From: Saprospiraceae bacterium
GTDB lineage: Bacteria; Bacteroidota; Bacteroidia; Chitinophagales; Saprospiraceae
DNA: 37,773 nt
NCBI GenBank assembly: GCA_025056735.1
Contig: JANWVR010000002.1
Coordinates: 1 to 37,773 of the forward strand
Reading direction: 5' to 3'
This document shows positions 24,830-33,778 of this stretch, one piece after another. The notes beneath the pieces are model-generated. The model had not been told where the DNA came from, searched no databases, and saw only the letters and a list, made by a program, of their open reading frames with translations. The stretch's first letter is position 1. Every line of letters starts with the position of its first letter. A program made the position numbers and the translations under genes.

Positions 24830-25731
24830 GCCGTGAGTTTTTTCTTCCAATAGCGCAACAGCCCAGCCACCGACATGAACGCCGGGTTGGCCGCCTCGTA
24901 GCGGGCAGCCGTAGTGGCATCAATACCTGCTGCAGCCAAGTCTTCGCGAACAAAAGCCAGAAAATCGGGCATGACCGCTTCCGCTTCTATCTGTCGCTCG
25001 GCGTAGGGTTTCATCCAGAGCGCCCAGGCCAGCAGGCGTTTTTCCAATTCCCGCAGGTGGGCATCTTTGTGGTATATCGGTCCAAAGTGGGTCAGGTAAA
25101 GCGTCTCTGCAGGTAGCGCGCGCAAAAGTGCTAAGGATTCTTGCCAGGCCTCCACGTCAATATCGGGCGGCGGGCAGGGCGGCGCTACATAGCGCTCATC
25201 CATACACACACCGGCGACGTCGCCCGTGAAGACGACCGCGCTCCCGCCCGGTTCGCGCACCTCCCACGCAATGTGGTGCGTCGCATGGCCGGGCGTATGC
25301 CAGGCCCTGAAATTCAGCCCTATGGCCTCAATGACCTCGCCATGCGCGGGCGTGTGCAACTGGTGGGGCGCTATCGGTTCCATAACGCCCCACAGCCGCT
25401 CCATATCGTCGCCGTAAATGCGGCGAGCCGACTGATAGAGCTTCTCCGGCGCGGCCAGATGCGGCGCTCCCACAGGATGCACGTAAATGTGCGCACCCTG
25501 GCGTGCCCAGGCCCAGGCAGCACCCGCGTGATCGAAATGGATGTGCGACAAGAAAACGTACTGGAAATCCTGCGGACGCCAGCCCTGTGCGCTCATTTGC
25601 TCGATCAGATGTTCATGGGTGGAATATGGCCCGGTTTCCACCAGCGCCAGCCCCTCTGGCCCTTCCACCACAAACACGGCAATGGCGCGCTCCAGCCCCA
25701 GAAACTTCAGGTCTAAGGTGTGAACGGTCAT
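24826..25731 (-). CDS. MBL-fold metallo-hydrolase
   Basis: 301 aa from the ATG at 25731 (MTVHTLDLKFLG), 8 nt after the acyl-CoA dehydrogenase stop; the frame upstream of it overlaps that gene and is not used. Metal-site motifs: SHIHFDHAG (His63, His65, Asp67, His68), HTPGHATHH, FTGDVAG and LTHFGPI, the HxHxDH...H...D...H set of glyoxalase-II-type MBL hydrolases. The C-terminal helical part (about 225-300) is like that of the metal-dependent hydrolases grouped with thioesterase or lactonase-type activities. Cytoplasmic. Its place between an acyl-CoA dehydrogenase and a sugar kinase does not fix a substrate; a thioesterase role is only suggested by the first of these. Confidence 0.9.
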   Translation of the reverse strand: MTVHTLDLKFLGLERAIAVFVVEGPEGLALVETGPYSTHEHLIEQMSAQGWRPQDFQYVFLSHIHFDHAGAAWAWARQGAHIYVHPVGAPHLAAPEKLYQSARRIYGDDMERLWGVMEPIAPHQLHTPAHGEVIEAIGLNFRAWHTPGHATHHIAWEVREPGGSAVVFTGDVAGVCMDERYVAPPCPPPDIDVEAWQESLALLRALPAETLYLTHFGPIYHKDAHLRELEKRLLAWALWMKPYAERQIEAEAVMPDFLAFVREDLAAAGIDATTAARYEAANPAFMSVAGLLRYWKKKLTA

Positions 25732-25739
25732 GCGCGGCT

Positions 25740-26894
25740 TCACTTTTCGCGCAGCACTTCGCGCGCAATCACCAACTTTTGAATTTCCGAGGTGCCCTCG
25801 CCAATGGTGCACAACTTCGAGTCACGGTAGTATTTCTCTACCGGAAAGTCCTTCGTGTAACCGTAGCCCCCATGGATCTGGACAGCATCCGTGCTGATTT
25901 GCACCGAGATCTCAGAGGCGTAATACTTTGCCATGGCCGCTTCGCGCGTGCATTTAAGGCCAGCATTCTTAAGATCGCCTGCATGGCGCGTGAGCAGCTC
26001 GGCAGCGCTGATTTTGGTGGCCATGTCTGCTAATTTAAAGCTGATGGCCTGGAAATTGGCGATGGGCTGGCCAAATTGGTGGCGTTCTTTGGCATACTTC
26101 ACTGAAGCCTCGTAGGCGCCTTTGGCAATGCCTAAAGACAGGGCTGCTATGGAAATACGCCCGCCGTCTAAGATTTTCATAGCCTGAATGAAGCCTTCGC
26201 CTTCCTGGCCCAGCACCTGGCTTTTGTGGATGCGGCAGTTGTCGAAGATGAGCTCAGCGGTTTCGCTGGCGCGCATGCCAAGTTTGTTCTCTTTTTTACC
26301 GCTGCGAAAGCCCGGCGTGCCGCGTTCGACGATAAAAGCCGTCATGCCGCGGCTGTCTAAGAGTTCGCCCGTACGGGCAATGACCACAGCCACCTGCCCG
26401 CTGATGCCGTGCGTGATCCAACATTTCGTGCCGTTGAGGACGTAGTAATCGCCGTCGCGCTGGGCCACGCATTGCATTCGGCCTGCGTCGCTACCGGTGT
26501 TGGGTTCGGTCAGCGCCCAGGCGCCAATCCACTGGCCAGTAGCCAGCAGCGGCAGGTATTTGCGGCGTTGCTCTTCGTTACCGAAAGAATAGATATGGTT
26601 CGTGCACAGCGAGTTATGCGCTGCTACACTCAATCCAATGGAGCCGCAGACCTTGGCAATTTCTTCGATGATGGTGATGTATTCTTGATAACCTAAGCCT
26701 GCGCCGCCGTATTCCTCCGGAATGAGCACACCCAAGAAGCCCTGTTCACCCATGCGATGAAAGAGGTCTATGGGAAAATGCTGCGCCTCGTCCCATTCCA
26801 TCACGTGAGGGCGGATGTGCGTTTCAGCAAAGGCGCGCGCGCTGTCGCGAATCAACTGCAGGTTGTCGGTAAAGTATTCGTGGGCTGCCGTCAT
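25740..26894 (-). CDS. acyl-CoA dehydrogenase
   Basis: 384 aa, normal length for the SCAD/butyryl-CoA dehydrogenase group; FAD-dependent alpha,beta-desaturation of acyl-CoA with electrons passed to ETF. Seen in order: N-terminal helices with [21 protein letters not shown], the first signature [15 protein letters not shown] (about 124-138), the beta-domain [18 protein letters not shown], and the second signature [18 protein letters not shown] followed by [16 protein letters not shown]. The Glu of IGEGTSE sits where SCAD has its catalytic base. It starts 13 nt after the Xer recombinase stop, within a closely spaced minus-strand run. Chain length of the substrate cannot be determined. Confidence 0.95.
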   Translation of the reverse strand: MTAAHEYFTDNLQLIRDSARAFAETHIRPHVMEWDEAQHFPIDLFHRMGEQGFLGVLIPEEYGGAGLGYQEYITIIEEIAKVCGSIGLSVAAHNSLCTNHIYSFGNEEQRRKYLPLLATGQWIGAWALTEPNTGSDAGRMQCVAQRDGDYYVLNGTKCWITHGISGQVAVVIARTGELLDSRGMTAFIVERGTPGFRSGKKENKLGMRASETAELIFDNCRIHKSQVLGQEGEGFIQAMKILDGGRISIAALSLGIAKGAYEASVKYAKERHQFGQPIANFQAISFKLADMATKISAAELLTRHAGDLKNAGLKCTREAAMAKYYASEISVQISTDAVQIHGGYGYTKDFPVEKYYRDSKLCTIGEGTSEIQKLVIAREVLREK

Positions 26895-26907
26895 AAAGCA
26901 AGAAGAA

Positions 26908-27798
26908 TTAATCCTGTCCTTTTGGATGCGCCTGCTCGTAGACTTCTATCAGGCGCCCGATGCTGTTGTGGGTGTATATCTGGGTAGCGGCAAGGCTGCT
27001 GTGCCCGAGCAATTCTTTGATGGCGTTCAGATCTGCGCCCTGGTTCGACAGGTGAGTAGCAAACGTATGCCGAAGCACGTGCGGGCTGCGCTGTTCTACC
27101 GAACTAACCGCCGACAGATACCTATGCACAACGCGGTAAACAAAACTCGGTTTAATCTGCTCGCCTTTTTTGCTCAAAAAAAGCCAGGGCTCGGCATTGC
27201 CTGGAAAGGTCTCAGCGCGCAAGCGCAAAAAATGAGCCAGCGCATCGGCCAAATATTGCGCAAACGGAACCACGCGCTCCCGGCCACCCTTGCCCAAGAC
27301 ACTCAACGTCATGCGGCCCATGTCCACGTCCGACACTTTGAGATGAAGGAGCTCGCTGCTGCGAAGACCTGTTCCATAGAAAACCTCCAACAGCATGCGC
27401 TCTAATTGCCCGCCGTAATCCGATGAAAAGGAGATGTGCGTGAATAGCGCTTCCATTTCGCGTTCCGGCACAAACACAGGCAAGCGACGCCCAGTTTTAG
27501 GGCCCAGCACCTTGCGCATCGGGTCTTGTGCTATCCATCCTCGCGCCTTTAAGTACTTAAAGTAAGTCTTCAAGCACGACAGCCGCCGATTAACACTGCG
27601 CGCGCTCACGCCGCGCTGCAACTGCCCCGCCGCCCAGGCGCGTATATGCAAATGCCTCACCTCGGCAACCGAAGTGAGGCACTGTGTCCGTATAAATTGC
27701 AAAAAGTCCTCTAAATCACTGCTATACGCTGCTACCGTGTGCGCAGAAAGGCGGCGTTCTAAGGCAATGTGTTGTAAAAAAGACTCTTCGTAAAACAT
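26908..27798 (-). CDS. xerC: tyrosine recombinase XerC/XerD type
   Basis: 296 aa from the ATG at 27798 ([25 protein letters not shown]); nine residues further upstream are open but off-family. The N-terminal SAM-like domain (about 1-95) is followed by the catalytic domain: [12 protein letters not shown] (Arg I), [20 protein letters not shown] (His-x-x-Arg-His), [15 protein letters not shown] (His/Tyr nucleophile). Length and motifs are those of chromosomal dimer-resolving Xer proteins, not of phage integrases. Directly downstream of rpsU, an arrangement I recall as common in Bacteroidota. Which of XerC or XerD it matches needs alignment. Confidence 0.92.
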   Translation of the reverse strand: MFYEESFLQHIALERRLSAHTVAAYSSDLEDFLQFIRTQCLTSVAEVRHLHIRAWAAGQLQRGVSARSVNRRLSCLKTYFKYLKARGWIAQDPMRKVLGPKTGRRLPVFVPEREMEALFTHISFSSDYGGQLERMLLEVFYGTGLRSSELLHLKVSDVDMGRMTLSVLGKGGRERVVPFAQYLADALAHFLRLRAETFPGNAEPWLFLSKKGEQIKPSFVYRVVHRYLSAVSSVEQRSPHVLRHTFATHLSNQGADLNAIKELLGHSSLAATQIYTHNSIGRLIEVYEQAHPKGQD

Positions 27799-27801
27799 GA
27801 T

Positions 27802-27861
27802 GAAAGAAAAGCCTCTCTCACGCAACTTGACAACACATGCGCCGCACGCATAGCGAGAGGC
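27802..27861 (-). terminator. hairpin plus T-run after rpsU (terminator or attenuator before xerC)
   Basis: On the minus strand GCCTCTC (27861-27855) pairs with GAGAGGC (27817-27811), followed at once by TTTTCTTTC. The enclosed loop contains a second small stem ATGCG/CGCAT. It begins 6 nt after the rpsU stop and ends a few bases before the xerC start, so it could limit read-through from a highly expressed ribosomal gene into xerC. Confidence 0.5.
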
Positions 27862-27866
27862 GATTT

Positions 27867-28058
27867 CTAATTTTTATTGCCGTACATCTTCTCGCGATAC
27901 ATTGCGCGCAGCACTTCCGAACGGCGCTCTACCGAGGGCTTGCTGAACGACTTGCGGCGACGCAACTCGCGCAAAATACCTGCGCGATCAAACTTTTTCT
28001 TGTACTTCTTTAGTACCTTGTCAATGGTTTCACCTTCTTTGACTTCTACAATGAGCAT
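27867..28058 (-). CDS. rpsU: 30S ribosomal protein bS21
   Basis: 63 aa, the normal length. MLIVEVKEGETIDKVLKKYKKKFDRAGILRELRRRKSFSKPS is the bS21 sequence, with the basic C-terminal helix (RRSEVLRAMYREKMYG). It binds the 16S rRNA platform near the anti-Shine-Dalgarno end. The ATG is preceded by AAAAAAGGAGA, with AGGAG 7 nt before it. For Bacteroidetes (F. johnsoniae), published work describes bS21 helping to hide the anti-SD of 30S, with rpsU itself bearing a strong SD for autoregulation; this gene fits that. Promoter box TATATTTG at 28117-28110. Confidence 0.97.
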   Translation of the reverse strand: MLIVEVKEGETIDKVLKKYKKKFDRAGILRELRRRKSFSKPSVERRSEVLRAMYREKMYGNKN

Positions 28059-28075
28059 GCAAACTCTCCTTTTTT
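28059..28075 (-). promoter_or_regulatory. strong Shine-Dalgarno of rpsU, likely autoregulatory
   Basis: AAAAAAGGAGAGTTTGC stands directly before the rpsU ATG, with core AGGAG at 28070-28066 and a 7-nt spacer. Most genes in this window (for example the giant protein, nnr, sigma factor) show no such sequence, so its presence here is significant. Confidence 0.7.
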
Positions 28076-28109
28076 GTTTTTAAATTTAAAATGTAAAACA
28101 AATGGGCGG

Positions 28110-28117
28110 CAAATATA
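28110..28117 (-). promoter_or_regulatory. -7 promoter element of rpsU
   Basis: Minus-strand TATATTTG matches TAnnTTTG exactly. The leader to the ATG would be about 48 nt and carries the Shine-Dalgarno sequence. A TTTTTG lies closer than the usual -33 distance, so the upstream half is unclear. Confidence 0.5.
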
Positions 28118-28192
28118 CGTACAATTTCAAAAACGCCAGAGCGTAGATAAAAGTTTTTTTTGCAGCGCCCCAATAAACGGAAGGCTGGGGGC

Positions 28193-29845
28193 CTAGCCTA
28201 GCCCGCCTTTTGTTTTCATCATTTCATCGGCATTGAAGCATTGCTTTGCGGAAAGCCCACCTTTTCGGGCGGCCAGCACGCCATAGCGGAGATCGTGGAT
28301 GCCTTCTTTGCTGTGCGCATCGGGGTTAATGCTGATGCGAATGCCGTATGCAAGTGCTCTGGGAATGAGTGACCAGTCTAAGTCGAGACGGTGCGGATTG
28401 GCGTTGAGTTCGATGGCTACCTGGTGTCTGGCACAGGCCTCAAACACTGCGTCCCAGTCGAGCGGATAACCCGTTCGGCTCAGTAGCAGGCGACCGGTAG
28501 GATGCCCCAGGATAGTCGTGCAGGGATTCTCGATGGCCTTCACGATGCGCTGGGTGGCCTTTTCGATGCTCATATTCAAATTGGAGTGCACGGAGGCAAT
28601 CACAAAATCGAATTTCTCCAGCAGCGCCTGTTCGTAGTCCAGGGTGCCATCGCTCAGGATGTCGCTTTCGATACCTTTCAGGATGCGGAAGGGTGCCAGT
28701 TCGGCGTTTAGGGTATCTATTTCCGCCATTTGTGCTAGCACGCGGTCGGGCTTGAGGCCGTTGGCGTAAAAGGCCGATTGACTGTGGTCGGTGATGCCGA
28801 TATAGGCGTAGCCCAGTTCGCGCGCACAAAGGCACATCTCGCGCAGCGAGTGCAAGCCATCGCTCCAGGTCGTGTGGGCGTGCACAATGCCGCGAATGTC
28901 GGCTTCCGTGATTAAATCGGGCAGACGGCCGCTCCGGGCCAGCTCTACTACGGCAGCACCTTCGCGCAGTTCGGGCGGGATGACCGGCAAGCCCGCGCGC
29001 TCGAACACCTCCTGTTCCAGACGCAATTGCGCATTCTTCAAAGCGGGAAAGGCATCGTAGAAGGCCTGCAAAAATTCGGCGGAACCGGTGGTCTCGAACC
29101 ATCGCGAGCCAAACGCTTCGGCGCGGCAGTGGAACAGGCGAAGCGGCATCTGGCCGTCCAATTTGACGTGGTAAACGCTGCCCTCAACACGCTCCACCGT
29201 CAGCGCCTCGCCACTGAGGGCAGGTGTCAGGTCGCCGTTGTAGCCCACCAGCACATCTACGTGCGTTACCACAGGGCAGCGCCGGCGCACCTCGCCCGTG
29301 GGAGCCACAAAGGCGCCGGGCAAACGCCCGGTCAGCCATGCCCCTACAAAGTCAGCGGCTGCTTCAGCCGTCGGATAGTGCAGCTGGTCCCGGCTACGCA
29401 GGTAATACTCCAGCTGGTTTTTGAGCGTTTCCTGCGTTTTCAGCCCGAAGCCCTTAGCCGCCGCCAGCCGGTTTTCGTTGCAGGCGTACCACAGTTCGCC
29501 CACATCGGCAATCCCCATCTCCTGCCACACCGTCCGCACTTTTTTGGGGCCGAAGCCGCCGATATGCAGCATCTCTACGACCCCGGGTGGCGTTTGGGCG
29601 CGCATTTCTTCTAAGTTTCTCATGCGGCCGGTGCTGAGCAACTCGCGGATTTTTTTTGTAATGGCCGGCCCGATGCCGCGCAGCGACTGTATTTCGGCGT
29701 CGGTCAATTCGCTCAGTGGGCGCTCCACCTTGCGCAATGTCAGATAGGCATTTCGATAGGAGCGCACGCGAAAGTCGTCGGCCTCATGCAGTTCCATCAA
29801 ATCGGCCAATTCGTTGAAGGCCTGGGCAATTTCGCGGTTGGTCAT
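28193..29845 (-). CDS. polX: PolX-like protein: degenerate family X polymerase domain fused to an intact PHP phosphoesterase domain
   Basis: 550 aa. The N-terminal helix-hairpin-helix region (about 1-130: LADLMELHEADDFRVRSYRNAY, LRGIGPAITKKIREL, IGGFGPKKVRTVW) matches PolX. The nucleotidyltransferase core is damaged: the usual GSxRR...GDxDxLV reads GEVRRRCPVVTHVDVLV, so the first Asp is His, and the later Asp before LR is Pro (QMPLRLF). The C-terminal PHP domain (about 315-545) keeps its metal ligands: HAHTTWSDG, ITDHSQS, GIESDIL, ASVHSN, GHPTGR, ELNANP, NPDAH. So 3'-5' exonuclease/phosphoesterase activity is likely and DNA synthesis unlikely. In PolX the two activities serve base-excision repair. 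Cytoplasmic; no repair genes adjoin. Confidence 0.92.
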   Translation of the reverse strand: MTNREIAQAFNELADLMELHEADDFRVRSYRNAYLTLRKVERPLSELTDAEIQSLRGIGPAITKKIRELLSTGRMRNLEEMRAQTPPGVVEMLHIGGFGPKKVRTVWQEMGIADVGELWYACNENRLAAAKGFGLKTQETLKNQLEYYLRSRDQLHYPTAEAAADFVGAWLTGRLPGAFVAPTGEVRRRCPVVTHVDVLVGYNGDLTPALSGEALTVERVEGSVYHVKLDGQMPLRLFHCRAEAFGSRWFETTGSAEFLQAFYDAFPALKNAQLRLEQEVFERAGLPVIPPELREGAAVVELARSGRLPDLITEADIRGIVHAHTTWSDGLHSLREMCLCARELGYAYIGITDHSQSAFYANGLKPDRVLAQMAEIDTLNAELAPFRILKGIESDILSDGTLDYEQALLEKFDFVIASVHSNLNMSIEKATQRIVKAIENPCTTILGHPTGRLLLSRTGYPLDWDAVFEACARHQVAIELNANPHRLDLDWSLIPRALAYGIRISINPDAHSKEGIHDLRYGVLAARKGGLSAKQCFNADEMMKTKGGLG

Positions 29846-29890
29846 GGCAGCAAAGGCTCCGATTTTATCGGCAAAGATGCACCCTTTGCC

Positions 29891-30724
29891 CTACACCCAT
29901 CGCCTCCAGGGCTTCCAGCGCGTGGGCGCCAGTAGCAGATGCTGTTTTTCCCGGAGAGCGGAGTCAAAAAAAACAAAAACCAGCTCAAAACAATCTATGC
30001 TCAGCGTTACCCGCGGGTGGGTCTGAATGCGCTGCCAGGCCTCCGTCATATCTGGCGACCAATAAACGTCATCCAACACAAAAACGGTCTTATCGTGCGC
30101 GAAGGGCAGGCATTGCTCAAAATAAGCCAACGTTGCCTCACCGCGGTGATGGCCGTCAAAAAAGACCAGGTCTAACACGCCTGAGTCTTGCAGCGCCTGG
30201 GTCAAGGTCTGGGTAAATGGCCCGCTTCGGATGCTGACGCGCTCGCTTAGGTGCAGCATGTCTAAGTGCGCCTCGGCCACCTGGGCGCAGGTAGCGCAAC
30301 CCTCCAGTGAAATCATGCGCGCCTGGGGCCCCATGCCTGCGGCCAAGTAAGCCGTGCCTACGCCCACTCCAGCGCCCAACTCCAACACGCGCTGTGGGCG
30401 CAACTGCTGCGCTGCGCGAAACAGCCAACGCCCCTGTAAGGCCGAACTGGACGAACGCTCGGCCAACTGCCGCAGAGGCACACGCCGACGCTCAGGCCGC
30501 TCTTGTTCGCCGACATGACCATAGTCCTCCACGTCGAGTATCAGCGGACTGGCGCGCATCCGCTGCCGCAACACCTCGATGTCCTCGAAAGCGTAGTAAT
30601 GGCGCTCGTCTTCCAGTACCGCTTGCGCCCATTCAAACGCCAGAGGACTGTGCGTCTGGTAAACCGTCCTGGCCCTCAGCCAGAAGCGCAAAAAGGCGTT
30701 TAATCGGTACAAAAACGATGACAC
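29891..30724 (-). CDS. class I SAM-dependent O-methyltransferase-like protein
   Basis: 277 aa if started at the GTG at 30724 (VSSFLYRLNAFLRFWL...), which has AAGGA a few bases upstream; a TTG at 30814 would overlap the preceding gene and add unlikely residues. The N-terminal YQTHSPLAFEWAQAVLED is typical of a Bacteroidota methyltransferase group. The SAM-binding Rossmann fold is clear: RVLELGAGVGVGTAYLAAG (motif I), MISLEGCATCAQVAEAHL (motif II acidic loop), LDLVFFDGHHRGEATLAYF (motif IV, D-G-H-H, as in catechol-type O-methyltransferases) and FVLDDVYWSPDM. Follows the GH13 gene on the same strand. Substrate unknown; start uncertain by up to 30 codons. Confidence 0.85.
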   Translation of the reverse strand: MSSFLYRLNAFLRFWLRARTVYQTHSPLAFEWAQAVLEDERHYYAFEDIEVLRQRMRASPLILDVEDYGHVGEQERPERRRVPLRQLAERSSSSALQGRWLFRAAQQLRPQRVLELGAGVGVGTAYLAAGMGPQARMISLEGCATCAQVAEAHLDMLHLSERVSIRSGPFTQTLTQALQDSGVLDLVFFDGHHRGEATLAYFEQCLPFAHDKTVFVLDDVYWSPDMTEAWQRIQTHPRVTLSIDCFELVFVFFDSALREKQHLLLAPTRWKPWRRWV

Positions 30725-30803
30725 GGAAATCCTTAAAAACAGCGGACAAAGGCGCTGTACCTGAAGCCCGAAAGGTACGGCAGCACCCTGACAAAGATGG
30801 CCA

Positions 30804-33659
30804 TCACCGAACAATCACTTTCCGCACTGCCGTCTCGCCCGTCTCGGCGCGAAGCGCCAGGAAATACAGGCCAGCCGGCAGCGAACCCACCGATAAGGCT
30901 ATAACTTCCTGACCCACATGTTTCAAGGCGCTAGCCACCTGGCGACCCATGGCGTCGCTCAGCCACAAGTGGCCGCCCAATTCAGCAGCCGAACGCACCC
31001 ACAGCGAATTGCCCTGCAGCGGGTTGGGATAGACAACTAAGTCTACCGAAACGCCTGGCTCGGCAGTAGAAGTTGGGTTCAACCCTGCGGGCAACGGCAC
31101 AAAGTAGTCTAAATAAAGGCGGTATTCACCCGGCCCCAGCGTCAGCTGGACATTTGGGTTGCTTACGTTCAGGGTGTTGCCCGTATAGTACTCGAACCAG
31201 GTACCTGTGTGCTGGAACGTCAACGCAGCCGTCGTACTGCTAATGCCTACGTTAGCCACTACTACCGCGTTGCCTGTAGGACTGTTGAGGTAAATGCTGC
31301 GCGTCTGCCCGCTGCCGAGGTTGAGCTGAACATTAGCCGTCTCAAACACGTCCTGCGTCGTGCGCAGATGCAGGAGCGCTGCCGTTACATCGAAGAGGCG
31401 TCGGCGGTGCGGATCCTGATAGTAGTCCCATCGGATAGGCTTAGGATCCACGCGGCAGTTGTTGCTGATGGTGCCGTTAGGGCAATAGTTGATGGAATAA
31501 TCATAGCCTAATTCGCCGAACTGCCACAGCATTTTCGGCCCAGGCACGGTGTAGAGCAGGTTGGCCAGCATTTCAATGCGGCGTAGGGCCACCGGCAGCG
31601 TACGCACGTTATGCGCTGCGTTGGCTGTGTTACCAAAAGTCAGGCATTCGTAAGCGATACGCTCCTCGTCGTGGCTTTCCATGTAGCCAATGAGGTGCGG
31701 CGCATTCCAGCCGCGGCGCTGGTGTGATACCCAGCGCAAGTCGGCATTGATGCCGCTGGTGAAGCCCAAAGCGACATCCTTGTAAGCGCCGAACATATTG
31801 CCCCACAGCATCATACCGTATTCAGCCAGCACCTTTTCTTCGTCGTTGTCGGCAAAGTGCTCTAAGATGACGTAAGCGCCGGGCTTCACACTCCAGATGT
31901 GGTCGGCGTATTCGCGCAAGATGGCCACGCGCGAGGCATCGTACTGGCCCCACGCAGCGGTGTTGCCAAGGGTGTTCCTTTGAGTAAAGCCTTTGGACAG
32001 GTCAAAGCGGAAGCCGTCCAAATTGAATTCTTCCAACCAGTATTTCAGGCAGTTTTTCACGTAAATCTTTGTCAGCGCGCTCTCGTGGTTGAAGTCGTAG
32101 AAGACGTTGAAGTCGTGCCGCGGCACCGGGTTGAGCCACGGGTTGTTGGCTGCCGGGCGGTTATTGGCCGCATCCCAGTACAGGCGCGCTAAGGGGCTGG
32201 CGCCAGTGGCGTGGTTAAACACCACGTCCACGATGACAGCCATGCCGCGGCGGTGGCATTCGTCCACAAGGCGCTTGAGCGCTTCGGGCGGGCCGTAGTA
32301 CTTGTCTAAAGCCTTGTGAAAGGCCGGGTTGTAGCCCCAGCTGATGTTGCCGTCGAATTCGTTGATGGGCATCAGCTCAATGGCATTCACGCCCAAGCGC
32401 TGCAGGTAGTCCAACGTATCGAATAGGGTCTGATAATCGTGTCGAGCTAAAAAGTCGCGCAGCAGGAGTTCGTAGATGACCAGATCGGTCTTTTTTGGCC
32501 GGTTGAAATTGGGTATTTGCCACGGGTACGGCTTCTGGTCGGTTTGAAGCACCGACACAATGCCGTTGGTTTTTCCTGTTGGATACGGCAGCAGGTTGGG
32601 ATAGGTGAGCGGCGGGATAAAGGGGTCGTTCCACGGGTCGAGCACTAAAGTGCTGAGCGGGTCGGCAATGCGCAAAGTGCCGTCCACGAGATACTGGAAG
32701 CGGTAAGGCCGGCCGGGAATTAAGCCAGAGAGCTCGAACCACCAGATGTTGCCCAGCACATTCCGTTTCATCTGGTAGGCATCGGAAGGCGTCCAGTCGT
32801 TGAAGTCGCCGATGAGGTGCACCACTTGTTTGCCTGGAGCATACAGTTGGAAGCGCACTGTCTGGGCGTTAATGTAATTAATACCGTACTCCGTGCCGCT
32901 GGGGGGGTCTTCAGGCGCCTGGCTGAGCGGAGCAATGTACACGAAGCGGGCCGTATCGCGCTGGCTGCCGGCTTCGGCCACAAACACTACGGTATGCACC
33001 CCCGAGCCGGCAATGATACTGGCTTCTAACAGCGTACCCATAGCGCTGGCGACCTGCACACCGTTGTCGTACAGGCGCAGACTTGCCGGCAGCGATGCCG
33101 CAGCGCGTACCGTCAGGCTACTGCCCGCCGAAGTAAGCACCGGGCTACTCGTCGGTGCCAGCAGGGCCGTTTGCAAGCCCATGTTATCCGGGTAGACAGG
33201 ATAAAATATATCGCTTCCGTCAGCGGCCCGGCCCACGATAGAACCATTTGCGTTGCGAAAGACAAAAGCCAGCTTCAACACCTGCTCGCCCGGCGGAATG
33301 CCGAAAAAGCTGCGAATGTTGAATGCCTTCGTCCACCGATTAGGCCCCGCCTGCTGCATCAAGCCCACCGGGTCGGCAACGCCCCAAGTTGTTTTCACGT
33401 AGCGCCAGTCGTTGGGCGTAGTACTTTGCGAAGTGATGACACCCATGTGCGCATACACCGGCGAAACTCCCACCAATGCTCCATTGCCCAGCGTGGCATC
33501 ATAGGTGATGGTAACGTCGTCGTCCACGCGCGGAAAAACAGGCAAACACGTTACCTGTGCGATCAACGCAGGGCTAAGGCACAAAGTCCCCCCTACCAAG
33601 CCGCCCAAAACAAGGCCGCGAAAACAAAGGCCGAAAGCATTTGAAATAGTCTGAACCAT
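30804..33659 (-). CDS. T9SS-exported GH13 alpha-amylase/branching-enzyme-like hydrolase
   Basis: 951 aa from the ATG at 33659, which gives a long signal peptide ending SPALIAQ; another ATG 13 codons upstream is possible. Order: an N-terminal beta domain (about 35-140), a CBM48/E-set-like region (VVHLIGDFNDWTPSDAYQMKR, about 290), and a GH13 barrel (about 360-760) with motif I DVVFNH, motif II GFRFDLSKG (nucleophile Asp), motif III VILEHFADN (acid/base Glu) and motif IV MESHDEER. The C-terminal 80 residues (VVYPNPLQGNSLWV, LSDAMGRQVA, LPAGLYFLALR, KVIVR) are a T9SS type A sorting domain. It should cleave or rearrange alpha-glucans outside the cell. A run of palindromic repeats fills the region upstream. 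Confidence 0.94.
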   Translation of the reverse strand: MVQTISNAFGLCFRGLVLGGLVGGTLCLSPALIAQVTCLPVFPRVDDDVTITYDATLGNGALVGVSPVYAHMGVITSQSTTPNDWRYVKTTWGVADPVGLMQQAGPNRWTKAFNIRSFFGIPPGEQVLKLAFVFRNANGSIVGRAADGSDIFYPVYPDNMGLQTALLAPTSSPVLTSAGSSLTVRAAASLPASLRLYDNGVQVASAMGTLLEASIIAGSGVHTVVFVAEAGSQRDTARFVYIAPLSQAPEDPPSGTEYGINYINAQTVRFQLYAPGKQVVHLIGDFNDWTPSDAYQMKRNVLGNIWWFELSGLIPGRPYRFQYLVDGTLRIADPLSTLVLDPWNDPFIPPLTYPNLLPYPTGKTNGIVSVLQTDQKPYPWQIPNFNRPKKTDLVIYELLLRDFLARHDYQTLFDTLDYLQRLGVNAIELMPINEFDGNISWGYNPAFHKALDKYYGPPEALKRLVDECHRRGMAVIVDVVFNHATGASPLARLYWDAANNRPAANNPWLNPVPRHDFNVFYDFNHESALTKIYVKNCLKYWLEEFNLDGFRFDLSKGFTQRNTLGNTAAWGQYDASRVAILREYADHIWSVKPGAYVILEHFADNDEEKVLAEYGMMLWGNMFGAYKDVALGFTSGINADLRWVSHQRRGWNAPHLIGYMESHDEERIAYECLTFGNTANAAHNVRTLPVALRRIEMLANLLYTVPGPKMLWQFGELGYDYSINYCPNGTISNNCRVDPKPIRWDYYQDPHRRRLFDVTAALLHLRTTQDVFETANVQLNLGSGQTRSIYLNSPTGNAVVVANVGISSTTAALTFQHTGTWFEYYTGNTLNVSNPNVQLTLGPGEYRLYLDYFVPLPAGLNPTSTAEPGVSVDLVVYPNPLQGNSLWVRSAAELGGHLWLSDAMGRQVASALKHVGQEVIALSVGSLPAGLYFLALRAETGETAVRKVIVR

Positions 33660-33778
33660 AAGAGCAACATTTTTTCGACATAAAAAATCCCATTTCACCC
33701 GCTACGCGAGGAAATAGGATTTCAGCGATTTCGCATCGGCGAAGGAACAGCTTTTCTCCGTCCCCACCAAAGTAGCGG

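Noticed and set aside
26908-27798. Phage or genomic-island integrase
   Set aside because: Length, motifs and the position behind rpsU fit a chromosomal Xer recombinase; no attachment-site repeats or phage genes are seen.
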